From: Seminavis robusta
Taxonomy: Eukaryota > Bacillariophyta > Bacillariophyceae > Naviculales > Naviculaceae
Reading direction: 5' to 3'
NCBI GenBank assembly: GCA_903772945.1
Contig: CAICTM010000630.1
Span: 1 to 55,624 of the forward strand
Length of the DNA stretch: 55,624 bases
Shown: one piece after another, positions 27,790 through 36,898 of the stretch
Layout of the letters: each line of letters opens with the position of its first letter
How positions within the stretch are numbered: the stretch's first letter is position 1
Translations under genes and position numbers: made by a program
Notes under the pieces: generated by a model
What the model saw: the letters and a program-made list of their open reading frames with translations, nothing else
The model's database searches: none
What the model was told of the DNA's origin: nothing

Positions 27790-28484
27790 TTACTTGTCAG
27801 TCTTCATGACACGGTCAAAACTGCCAGCTACAATATTCATGTTGATTGTTGGTTCCAAATGGTGCTTGATATGATGAGCTCTAGCCTCTTGTAGCCAACC
27901 CTTCAAGGGCAGCTTAGTCTAGTGTGGGCCAAAAAGTGCAGAAGCATGTACCCAATGCCACTGGCAGTGTAGGATCCAAGCCATGTCATGGCCTGAGCAG
28001 CAGGTGCTCCAAAGGACATTGCTGCCACAGCAATAGTAGCAGCAAGTAAATAAAACCCAACTGCCAATGGCAGAGGTTCCGTGGAAACATGATAGTAAGG
28101 AAGAATGTGATGTCTATCATGACTCTCAAAGGGACCAATGGATGTCATGTCTTTACTGCCGTGGAATAGCTCAGTATGGACAATCCATTCCTGAATTTCC
28201 CAGAACATCTTGGTGCCAATCAGGATCCCCAAGTCTGTAACTCCCAGTGGTCCCAATGCAAGGCGTGCACAAAGTGTCACTGCTAGAGCTGCAAAGGAAA
28301 ACTGAATGGAAGGTGTTGCAGCAAGCACTGTCATGGCCTCCTCTGTTGTTTCTGGGACTTGGAAGACGAAGGGAGTTGCAGTTTGGAGCTGTTGAGCCAG
28401 TCCGGCATGATGCTGTTGTAGCTCCTTCAGATTGAAGAATACTCTGCTCTTATCCAGCTTGAGGTTTTCTGTGGCTAGTTCCAT
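27790..28484 (-). pseudogene. Four-histidine-box fatty-acid-hydroxylase-like protein, frameshifted
   Basis: The frame is read from the first ATG at 28484; it opens slightly upstream, but only with GTG at 28586, so an upstream exon is possible. It stops at 27903-27905. Box 1 (HTELFH), box 2 (HDRHH) and box 3 (HFLAH) are in this frame. Box 4 (ARAHHIKHHLEP) and a normal C-terminus (VAGSFDRVMKTDK, stop at 27790) are in another frame, entered between 27913 and 27918. The four boxes bind the di-iron centre of membrane fatty-acid/sterol/carotenoid hydroxylases (FA_hydroxylase superfamily). Several membrane segments lie between boxes. So one frameshift (a -1 shift, or one lost or two gained bases) separates the last essential box. 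No intron fits, as the overlap is only a few bases. It may be a young pseudogene, an assembly error or recoding. Confidence 0.7.
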
Positions 28485-28926
28485 TTCTTGCCAGAGGTCC
28501 CTCTTAAACTCATCACCTTCACCAACACTGGCTACTGCCAATGGGGCAGTCGAGTGACCAACGGAACCGTACCGTACCGGAGGCACCAGTACCTGGTAGA
28601 GGGTGTCACACCGGTATAAGGCAGCCTTGCAGGGTTATTGAAGGGTCTGTGGCATTGGCAGCATCTCTCTCAAAGCATCATCAACAGTGAGGAAAAGGAC
28701 GGTTCTCAACACTCCTCACTGGGAGAAAAGGCATCTAAGAAACCCACCATCACCCTTGTTCCATATCCAGTGGCTCTGAACAGGGGCTTCCAATGACCCC
28801 TCCTAGTGAAAAAACGCGGGGAGCAGTACCATGAGCCAAGTGCCCATGGTTGCCGAGATTCGGTCTCACTTTTTAACCTTCCAAAACAAACAACAAACCG
28901 TCGAGAGAGCAACTTCTTAAACGACC
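28485..28926. other. Divergent promoter region
   Basis: This is upstream sequence of two divergent genes. A GTACC-rich patch lies at 28567-28595. If the hydroxylase has an upstream exon, it would lie here; I could not define one. Confidence 0.35.
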
Positions 28927-30162
28927 ATGATACCAAAACCAACCGAAGATGACATACCCAAACGTCGCAACAGTTTTGCAGACCTCTTCTTTGGACCTCG
29001 CGACAATCTTGGTCTCAGTGGAAGCGACAGTAGCGATGAGCATCATGCCGTAGTATCGGCTCTGGAACAAGGTAGACGTCGAAGCAGTTTCCCCAACCTC
29101 TTTGGCAACAACAATGAAACGAACACTGTTCGAGACACCTACAGTTTCAGCACCGACAATCAATTTCCGACCCGTACCAATGACTTGAGGTATGTGGATC
29201 AGCGCGTCAATTACATGGACGTCGAGGCTGCCAACTACGACGAACCAAGCGACTCGTCGGACTACACTGCGAGTGATACTTCCGCCGAAGCCTACCTGGA
29301 AGGCAGGCGCTTTCGTCCACCTCGCAATGGATCCATTGGATTGATCCAGGAAGGACTGAACGCCCTGCGTAGTGGTAGACTGCCGCGGTCGGGGTCTTTG
29401 CCCTCCCTGACAGGAGGAAGCTCTAAGGCGTCTCGACAGGAAGAGCGGAAGCAACAAGAGAAGAGGAAAAGCCACTCCATGTCCTTTTTAACAGATATGG
29501 ATGACAGTGAATGTGACCAGAGAAGGATATCCATTATGGAAGTGGAGAAGGGCGTTCCTCTTGCTCCTCCTAGGATTTGGAGCAAGGGCGGAGCGTGTTG
29601 CACCCACTTTTGGAGACTGTACTGGAAGCGTATCGCTGTTTTGATCTTCTTGGTGACGGCAACTGTTCTACTCACTTGGCTTCATGTAGAGCTTCTGTTC
29701 AAACCATTTGTTCGTCTTGTGACTGGCAATTCGGGGAGAACTGCAATCGTGGTCCCAGTGCCAGCAAAACCTACTGTCAATGAATGGCATACCCACGCTC
29801 CCGTCTCGGCGCAACCATCTACGGGTGTCTATGCGATCAACCGTCGCAGACTGGTGTTGGAGGATGTCATTGAACAGCGTCTCTTGCCGCAGCACCCAGA
29901 CGATCCGCACTTGAACTTGATACATCCCGTGGCTCGCAAAGCCATGGCCTGGATGACGGCAAATGATGTCAAGTCAATGAAGCTTCTCGATCAGTATCAT
30001 TTCCACCACCACAAGAGAGAGCCTGTCCAGGTGAACAAACACGTCACCATGAACGTGGATGGGATCAAGCAGTCGGACCAGATTCTGGAACGGTATATCA
30101 GGGCAGTCTCGTACTTCAGAGATCACCCAGATGCCGATGTGAAGAACACGTTCATTTATTAG
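28927..30162 (+). CDS. Single-pass membrane protein with RRxSF repeats
   Basis: 411 aa, intron-less, ATG 28927. A long hydrophilic N-terminal part (1-225) is rich in Ser, Asp and Arg. One membrane segment lies at about 234-253 (RIAVLIFLVTATVLLTWLHV), preceded by a Cys pair (GGACCTHF, possibly palmitoylated). The C-terminal part (about 260-411) is soluble and helical, with LEDVIEQRLLPQHPDDPHLN and SDQILERYIRAVSYFRDHPDA. The N-terminus has two copies of a basic/Ser/hydrophobic motif, RRNSFADLFFG (13-23) and RRRSSFPNLFG (50-60), and later RSGSLPSL and RKSHSMSF. These look like basophilic kinase or 14-3-3 sites. The family is not recognised. Topology is probably N-in, but this is uncertain. Confidence 0.75.
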   Translation: MIPKPTEDDIPKRRNSFADLFFGPRDNLGLSGSDSSDEHHAVVSALEQGRRRSSFPNLFGNNNETNTVRDTYSFSTDNQFPTRTNDLRYVDQRVNYMDVEAANYDEPSDSSDYTASDTSAEAYLEGRRFRPPRNGSIGLIQEGLNALRSGRLPRSGSLPSLTGGSSKASRQEERKQQEKRKSHSMSFLTDMDDSECDQRRISIMEVEKGVPLAPPRIWSKGGACCTHFWRLYWKRIAVLIFLVTATVLLTWLHVELLFKPFVRLVTGNSGRTAIVVPVPAKPTVNEWHTHAPVSAQPSTGVYAINRRRLVLEDVIEQRLLPQHPDDPHLNLIHPVARKAMAWMTANDVKSMKLLDQYHFHHHKREPVQVNKHVTMNVDGIKQSDQILERYIRAVSYFRDHPDADVKNTFIY

Positions 30163-31333
30163 AGGCAATGCACATTTCCTAAACAAAAATGAAGTCCGGG
30201 ATGATGAACGGCTTCTGTACTCAATAGAGCTTAGATATACCCACTAACTTTTAAAATGAAGCGGATAGACGTGATTGGTTTGCTGCTTGGCACCCAGAGG
30301 AGTGTGAAGTTGAACTGTGATTTCAACGCAGTACAGAGGCGCCAGTTGTTCTACCGTACGAAGCGTGAAGCACCATCGTTGTTTTCTTTGACGTGGAAGC
30401 TTCCAATACTCGTTTGGCTTTGCTGCTATTGCACGAAATACACAGCGAGATATGTAAAACCTATGAGACGTTGCCTCTAGCTTTCCAGCAGAGTGCTCTG
30501 CTGGATGTCTTGAAAGCTTACAACCTCCTAGTAGAGACCCTTGGGGGACAACATGAATCATGACTATTGCACCACTTGGTTGTCTAGTTCATATTTTGGC
30601 CCACAAAAGTTGTGGTTCCTGCGAACTGCGAATCTCACCCCCTCATACAGTTGCATGCTGTCATCAGTGCTGGCGAGATTCAATGCTTCTACTTCTGAAC
30701 GAAGTCTGCTTCAAAGCTCAGGTCTCCATTGCCCTAGATAAGGCCTCTCATCTTTGACTATATTTGGTTCCTGATATCACGCATCTTCCCCAAAGGCTTG
30801 GCCCCGCTTTTGCACCCCAGATCCCACAAAGCCCTGTCTCTGCTAGTAGCTATGCAAAGTTTCGTCTTCTATTGCTATCTGCTAGCCAGAGCCAACAATG
30901 CGCTGTGGCTGCCCCAGCCCCGGTTTCAAATCCGGTGTTGGTCCCTGTGCCCTTCCTTGGTTCCTTGGCGAGGCAACTTCCCGTACTGGTACCAGGTACC
31001 AGTACATGTACATGTATGTAAATAACCAGAGTCACGAATTACCCATGACTAACCACTATTGTACCGTACCAGCACCACTTGGCGATGGCGCGATGGCTTC
31101 ATTTTCTGAAGGTGCGGCGGTTCTTTCTCTTGAAAGCTGAAGGGCTGTGTGTGTGCTATTAGACTGGTGTACTCTCTACTTGCTCCGTTCTCTGCTCCAG
31201 TAGAGCTGGTAGTACCGTACAAGAGAGAAGTGTTGGATTGAGTGGGAGTACGAGTTTATTCTGCACATCACCGAGGATTAGAGGACCGGTACGGGAGAAC
31301 GCTAAATCGGCTTGTTTTCACACAGCAAGAGAA
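30163..31333. other. Gene-free stretch with two palindromes
   Basis: No ORF here looks real. TCCAGCAGAG (30484-30493) pairs with CTCTGCTGGA (30496-30505) around TG, with an outer GCTTTC/GAAAGC pair. GTACTGGTACC (30983-30993) pairs with GGTACCAGTAC (30995-31005) around a single A. CATGTACATGTA alternation follows. The last few hundred bases are the upstream region of the long Q/P-rich gene. Confidence 0.5.
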
Positions 31334-34300
31334 ATGGATCCACCGGGCCAAGTGACGAATCCTCTGAAGGAGTACGAGGTGATTGCGATTGACGATGACA
31401 GTGACAGTGACAATGACAATGAAGTCGAGGTGGTGAATCCGGCCACAACCCAGAAAAAGACCAACATCCCAGCCAAGAGCAGTACCAATACCAGTACAGC
31501 GACATCCCAACATCGTCCTTCCTCGTCATCGTCCCCATCTACTAGTACTCCAAAATCACCTGGCAACGCGCGTTCAATCCAGGGATGGCAGCAGAGGCAG
31601 AATCCTGCTAGTGCAAACCAACAGACGCGATATCCAATGGGTTGGCAACAGCAGCAAGCCATCAGGCCTCAATTCGCAGTGAGCAATCCTCTAATAGCTG
31701 CCAACAGCAATCCTCAATCAAGAGCAAACAATCGTTTTCCCGGAAACAAAAATCCTCCCTTTCCCGCAAACAACGCACCCTTTCCTGCCATGGGATGGAT
31801 GGTACCAAACTTGGCTGCGGCGATGCAACATCAACAGAAGCAGCAACAGCAACAGAACAAGCCAGAACCTCCAGCGATGAATCTGAGTCGCAGTCAAAAA
31901 GAATCACCACCAGGACAGCAAAAACCTAATCATCCTCCCAATCAAATCCAGCAGAAGCCTCCACCCAGTCAACAAGTCCAACAGAAATCTTCGAATCAGA
32001 ATCAAAAGAAACCATCAACTCAACAAAGGCCTCCGAATCAGTATCAAAAGAAACCACCACAACAACTCCAGGCGAAACCTTCTAACCAATCGCAAAAGAA
32101 AAATCCACAACAAAGAAGTTCTAATCAGTACGGACAAAATACTCTACCACAATCACTACCAAAGGTCCCAAATCCACTTGAAAAGAATCCTCCTCCTCAA
32201 CAGAGGCCTCCAAATCAGTACCAACAAAACCCACAACAACAATTCCAGCAGAAACCTTCTAACCAATTACAACAGAAAACTCCACAACAAAGAAGTCCTA
32301 GTCAGTACCGACACAAGACTCTGCCACAATTACTGCCAATGGTCCCAAATCCAATTCCAAATCAAAAGAATCCTCCTCCTCCTCAACAAAGGCATCCAAA
32401 TCAGTACCAAAAGAGCCCAACACAACAACCCCAGCAGAAACCTTCTAACCAATTGCAACAGAAGACTCCACAACAAAGAAATCCCAATCAGTACCAACAA
32501 AATACTCTACCGTCACAGCAGCATCAGCAGAGACCTCCTCAGCACTTCCAACAAAGACCTCCTCCTCAACAAAGACTTCCGAATCAATACTCACAAAATA
32601 CTCATCCACAGTATCCCCAGCATCCAGCAAACCAATTTCGACAGAATACTTCGCAACAAAGAAATCATAATCAGTACCAACAGAATGCTCTACATCATCA
32701 TCAGCAGACACATCCTCAGCATTTCCCACAGAATAGACAACAGTGGTATCCGGAACCACAACATTTTTATCCGCAAGCACAACAAGCGCGTTCGAATCAG
32801 GGATTCCAAACCTCGTCACCGCCATTGCCTTCCCAAATACCGCCTGCCGCCACGAGGGCCCCTCATGGACGTCCACAAGCACAGTCACCGCCACAACAAC
32901 AGCAACCGCCACCCAAAAAGCAGCCCACATACACGCAGGAACCAATCAGCCCTGCCGCCTACATAATCGACCATGAACGAGAACAACAAAAGAGACGGAA
33001 GAAAAGACAGTCCTTTGAAATGACACCCAGCACGTCAATCAGTGAAATTCCTACAGTATTAATCAATTGTCCTCTTGCGCAAGGGCCGGCCCGAAGCAAC
33101 CAAACGAAAAAGATAGCCGATAACAAACGACTCTGCGAAGACCAACGGAGAAAGGAAGTGGGCCATGAAGCTGTTGCACCCAGCAATACTCCAAAAACAT
33201 ACGCCAAGATTGCTAATGCAGGAGATATTGATGTACCAGCCAACAAGACTCCAACTGCTGCAGCCAGCAAACCTCAAACTGCTGGAGGAGCTGGAGAAAC
33301 ATGTGTACGACCTAGCTTTTCTCAAAATGCCAGCCAAACTACTTCAATGAACAACAATACTCAAAGTGATACAGCAGCCAACAAAGCTCAAGCCACAGTA
33401 ACAAGCAAAAGTTCAACTGCAGCAGTGAATCACAATCAAGCCAGTATAGCAAGAGAGGCTCACGCCGCAGTTACAAGCAAAAGTCAAACTACTATAATGA
33501 AAGACAATCCCCAAGCAGCAGTTAAAGAAGCTCAAGCTACAGTTACAAGCAAAAGTCAAACTGAACCAGAAGAAAATGCTGCACCACCAGCCTGCAATAT
33601 GCACAGCTCAGCAGCGAGCAAAAATCAAACCGCTACAGTGAACAGTAGTGAAACTACTGCAGATAGCTCTGTCATTACGGCAACCCAAAAACTTGTGACA
33701 GCAGCAACAGCTAGCGCAACTCCAGCTTCGTCAGCCGACAATGTTGGAGGAACAGCAAGCATCAATCCAACAACAACAGAATCGGAACGCTTGCAAGGGA
33801 TCGTACCAGAGACTGGCGAGGCATCCCGCCTTTCGATCAGCAACATCCCAACTAGGACAGAGGACAAATCGAATCCTTCAAACGCGCCGATTGCAGCGGC
33901 GAAACCTACCATCGCTTCTACTGCGACCAACAACTCGCGGAATGCAATCAATGACAATGAGGATCAGGGCAAAGCATCAAAAGGGGCCGCAGATGACATG
34001 CCAAGCAGAAAAGATAACTCCATGGAATCGATGATGAACGCTAGCTCCGTCGTGGATGATTGCAAAGATATGCTGACCTCAGGTAATGTTGTCGGCGGGG
34101 GCTCGGTTCAAAAACCTGTAATGCTTTCGAATGCTATTGCCTCAGATGCAGCCGATGCGAGCAAAGGCACCGCTACACAGGAGATTCGTTCTCCTGTTCT
34201 GACATCGGCAGAAGAAAACAACCAGCAACCCTCTTCGGTGACGGACGATCCAACCAAGTGCAGTGCATCGTCTGAAAAGGAAAGCAAGCCAGATGCATCC

Positions 34301-36733
34301 ATGGTGCAACTTGAAGACTCCCCAATTTCGCGAATGTCGTCTACAGACAAGAATAAAGCACCTCTGAACGACAAAAGTGCTGGTCGTGCATTGCCTTCAG
34401 TCCATGTGGCGGCGGAACCAGTGGAAATCAACACTGTGCCACCGTTGCCATCGGTATTGCCTCGCGTGGCAACAAATTCAAATTCTACCAATGCGGTTGA
34501 TGCTTTGGGCGATAACTACAGCAAACTGGTGGAGGCCACCATAGTAGTGGCAAACCAAGTTGCAGCATGGAATGACACTTTCATTGGTGTCGACGACGCA
34601 AACAAGGTGCATCACAAGGGCTCGAGTGACTCGGGAGACTTTGTCCAGGAGAAATCGACAAGGAGTATCTCGCAGTCATTCAAACCAGAGACTTTGTTGG
34701 CGTCGTCGTCATCATCGTCGGCGCTGGCAATGGGGAGAAGTGCACTGGAACCGGGCACGGCAACAGATGTGGGCATGGACCCATCGACCAGATCGAAAAC
34801 AGACAACAGCAAACGTGTGGCCGTCGAAGAGGGTCTTACGGAAGCGGCACCCGTTGGCCCGGAGACTATTTTGAAAACCGACAACAGCAAACGTGTGGCC
34901 GTCGAAGAGGGTACTACGGAAGCGGCCCCCGTTGACTTGACAAATGATTCAGATTCAAGCATAGACGACACTGGCGAAACGCTGAACGCCAATATTCCAG
35001 TGCACACCACGTTGGGCAAGATAAGTGGATACAAAAGAAAGAACCGATTTCCACAGCAGTCTCTCGATCTGAAGTTTCCTTGTTTCAGAATGATCCACAA
35101 AAGGATCTTGAATGACAATGGAGTAAGTTACAAAATCGATCGGAGCCTTCCCACGTGCCCAAGAAGGGGTGCGACAAGGAGCTACTTGATATCTGTGAAG
35201 GCTTATTATGAGTTTTCGACGAGGTCGCCTGGGATGGAAGGAGTCGCAAGCCCGTCATCCTTGGTTAAAGATGTGCCTTGCGACGGTGAAGGCAGTTTTG
35301 GCACTGAGGACATGACAGGTAACGGCATTGTCGAAGTTTTGGACATCACCGACAAAGGCAGGAACGAGGAAACACCTGGAGTTCGCGACAACTCTGCAAA
35401 CTACAAGCAACGAGGTGACTTGCTTCCAGGCAATAACGAACAAAATAGGCCCGGGTTGGAGGCACCTTGGCTGTACCCTTCCGCGCTGAACACGACAACC
35501 AAGAAGAAACGTGCAAGGACAAAGTTGCATTCAGACCCTAGCGCTTTCGCTACTCGAAATGAGGACAATGCTCTTCATCACAAGAAATGGAGGAAGAAGA
35601 AGAAGACCAAGAAGTTGAAAGACGAGTCATTCATTACTCTAGACCAGTTGGAGCAAGAAATGACTGCAGTTAATGACGAAGACATCGCATTCAGGGACGT
35701 CGGGCCAGTTTCCTCGAGACCTTCGCGAAAGAGACCCAATCACGGTCTCGAGCAGCTAGTGGTGAACGTCGAGGATAGACAACCTGGAGGGAAGAAAACG
35801 AAGCTTCAGGGGTCGTTCCTTCCAACGAAGAGGCTCGACGAACGAAAGGCACCGATTAAGATTGCGGTAGATTGTGACACGAACGTGGATTCTGGCCAGA
35901 TGGCGCCCCAGAAAAACCCACGACGCCATCCCCCGATTCTCCGTCATCCCATGGGATGGCTACCTTCGATATCAAATGGGGGTGTTGTTGTTCACAATCA
36001 CGCCATTCCTGCGCATCAACCAGTCGGTGTGCACGAACAAGACGAAAGGAATAATGGTACGCCTGTTCGCAATCAAAACGTCTCCCAACAGCACGAACAC
36101 GAAGCTCGGGCTTCTGGCCGAAACGGATATCGGGATGACGGCGATAGCCCACGGGATCTGGCAAGTCAAAATGCAAAACGAGGGCCCATTCATCAGAACA
36201 ATCTTCATCCAGAGGCATCACCTAAGGGCAACAAACTATTTGGAAACCACCTCGGCAGTGTCGGAGGAGAGGCATCCGCTGAAAGTGAACATCAGTACGC
36301 TGAGAATATTGACCTGCCGTCGCAAGAATCTGGCGGAGTAGCGGGAGACAATCACGTTGTGGACAGCATCATACCTTTAGAGGAAGAGCCGGAAGATGTG
36401 CGCCGAATTGGCAATGTGAATGATCCCATTATCAACATGCAGGTTGGCAAAGGTACAAGCACACGCGCGGAAGCCGGTGATAGCGACGACGATGATGTGT
36501 CGCCATTAGAACGGCCAAAGGCAGAAAATGCAAGCGCCTTGGAAAAAGAACAAATCCGTGCTCGAAGAATTATTCGAAGCCTGTCACAAACCAATCGAAA
36601 GCACAAGGCAGCCATTTCAGACCTCGAGCACCAGCAAATGATGCTTGTCAATGTCATCACAGCATTATTGGGTGTCAGCGGGTTTTTGTTCGTCGCATGC
36701 ACCTTCTTCTTCATATCGTCTGTGTTCTCCTGA
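31334..36733 (+). CDS. Giant Q/P/N-rich tail-anchored protein with SUMO-interacting motifs
   Basis: 1799 aa in one exon. The first ATG is 31334; upstream the frame opens only with TTG. The order is: acidic N-terminus with VIAIDDDSDSDND (about 14-26); Q/P/N-rich low-complexity (about 60-550) with many PPNQYQQ-type units; S/T/A-rich (about 600-900) with repeated ATVTSKSQT; a 26-residue tandem duplication (TDNSKRVAVEEG, DNA copies at 34802 and 34880); VDLTNDSDSSID; basic stretches (KKRARTK, KKWRKKKKTKKLK); a coiled-coil-like helix (KEQIRARRIIRSLSQTNRKHKAAISD); and a final membrane segment of about 22 residues ending four residues before the stop. The two acidic/hydrophobic motifs fit SUMO-interacting motifs. 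The C-terminal segment fits a tail anchor in the ER or nuclear envelope. No enzyme domain or family was recognised. Confidence 0.75.
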   Translation: MDPPGQVTNPLKEYEVIAIDDDSDSDNDNEVEVVNPATTQKKTNIPAKSSTNTSTATSQHRPSSSSSPSTSTPKSPGNARSIQGWQQRQNPASANQQTRYPMGWQQQQAIRPQFAVSNPLIAANSNPQSRANNRFPGNKNPPFPANNAPFPAMGWMVPNLAAAMQHQQKQQQQQNKPEPPAMNLSRSQKESPPGQQKPNHPPNQIQQKPPPSQQVQQKSSNQNQKKPSTQQRPPNQYQKKPPQQLQAKPSNQSQKKNPQQRSSNQYGQNTLPQSLPKVPNPLEKNPPPQQRPPNQYQQNPQQQFQQKPSNQLQQKTPQQRSPSQYRHKTLPQLLPMVPNPIPNQKNPPPPQQRHPNQYQKSPTQQPQQKPSNQLQQKTPQQRNPNQYQQNTLPSQQHQQRPPQHFQQRPPPQQRLPNQYSQNTHPQYPQHPANQFRQNTSQQRNHNQYQQNALHHHQQTHPQHFPQNRQQWYPEPQHFYPQAQQARSNQGFQTSSPPLPSQIPPAATRAPHGRPQAQSPPQQQQPPPKKQPTYTQEPISPAAYIIDHEREQQKRRKKRQSFEMTPSTSISEIPTVLINCPLAQGPARSNQTKKIADNKRLCEDQRRKEVGHEAVAPSNTPKTYAKIANAGDIDVPANKTPTAAASKPQTAGGAGETCVRPSFSQNASQTTSMNNNTQSDTAANKAQATVTSKSSTAAVNHNQASIAREAHAAVTSKSQTTIMKDNPQAAVKEAQATVTSKSQTEPEENAAPPACNMHSSAASKNQTATVNSSETTADSSVITATQKLVTAATASATPASSADNVGGTASINPTTTESERLQGIVPETGEASRLSISNIPTRTEDKSNPSNAPIAAAKPTIASTATNNSRNAINDNEDQGKASKGAADDMPSRKDNSMESMMNASSVVDDCKDMLTSGNVVGGGSVQKPVMLSNAIASDAADASKGTATQEIRSPVLTSAEENNQQPSSVTDDPTKCSASSEKESKPDASMVQLEDSPISRMSSTDKNKAPLNDKSAGRALPSVHVAAEPVEINTVPPLPSVLPRVATNSNSTNAVDALGDNYSKLVEATIVVANQVAAWNDTFIGVDDANKVHHKGSSDSGDFVQEKSTRSISQSFKPETLLASSSSSSALAMGRSALEPGTATDVGMDPSTRSKTDNSKRVAVEEGLTEAAPVGPETILKTDNSKRVAVEEGTTEAAPVDLTNDSDSSIDDTGETLNANIPVHTTLGKISGYKRKNRFPQQSLDLKFPCFRMIHKRILNDNGVSYKIDRSLPTCPRRGATRSYLISVKAYYEFSTRSPGMEGVASPSSLVKDVPCDGEGSFGTEDMTGNGIVEVLDITDKGRNEETPGVRDNSANYKQRGDLLPGNNEQNRPGLEAPWLYPSALNTTTKKKRARTKLHSDPSAFATRNEDNALHHKKWRKKKKTKKLKDESFITLDQLEQEMTAVNDEDIAFRDVGPVSSRPSRKRPNHGLEQLVVNVEDRQPGGKKTKLQGSFLPTKRLDERKAPIKIAVDCDTNVDSGQMAPQKNPRRHPPILRHPMGWLPSISNGGVVVHNHAIPAHQPVGVHEQDERNNGTPVRNQNVSQQHEHEARASGRNGYRDDGDSPRDLASQNAKRGPIHQNNLHPEASPKGNKLFGNHLGSVGGEASAESEHQYAENIDLPSQESGGVAGDNHVVDSIIPLEEEPEDVRRIGNVNDPIINMQVGKGTSTRAEAGDSDDDDVSPLERPKAENASALEKEQIRARRIIRSLSQTNRKHKAAISDLEHQQMMLVNVITALLGVSGFLFVACTFFFISSVFS
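34797..34937 (+). repeat. 78-bp in-frame tandem duplication
   Basis: Two nearly identical copies offset by exactly 78 bp (26 codons) encode TDNSKRVAVEEG followed by TEAAPV. The few differences suggest a recent event. The second copy runs directly into the VDLTNDSDSS motif. Confidence 0.8.
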
Positions 36734-36898
36734 GTGAACGACTACTGCTGTCGAAGATCTCTTCTGCTTGCACAATTTCTTTTAAAACATCACTAATTTT
36801 TTAAAGTATAGGCCTTCCTGTTGCTGGCGATTCAATTCCACTTTCGATTGATTGCCCGTAACTCACCATACCTAAGTTCCAAACGCTAAATAAACCTT
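36734..36898. other. Short convergent spacer
   Basis: This is the 3' end of the giant gene and of the surface protein gene. Nothing else is seen. Confidence 0.4.

Noticed and set aside
32178..32966. 262-codon ORF in another frame of the Q/P-rich gene
   Set aside because: Low-complexity CAA/CCA-rich DNA is open in several frames; only the frame with the acidic N-terminus and C-terminal membrane helix continues for 5.4 kb.
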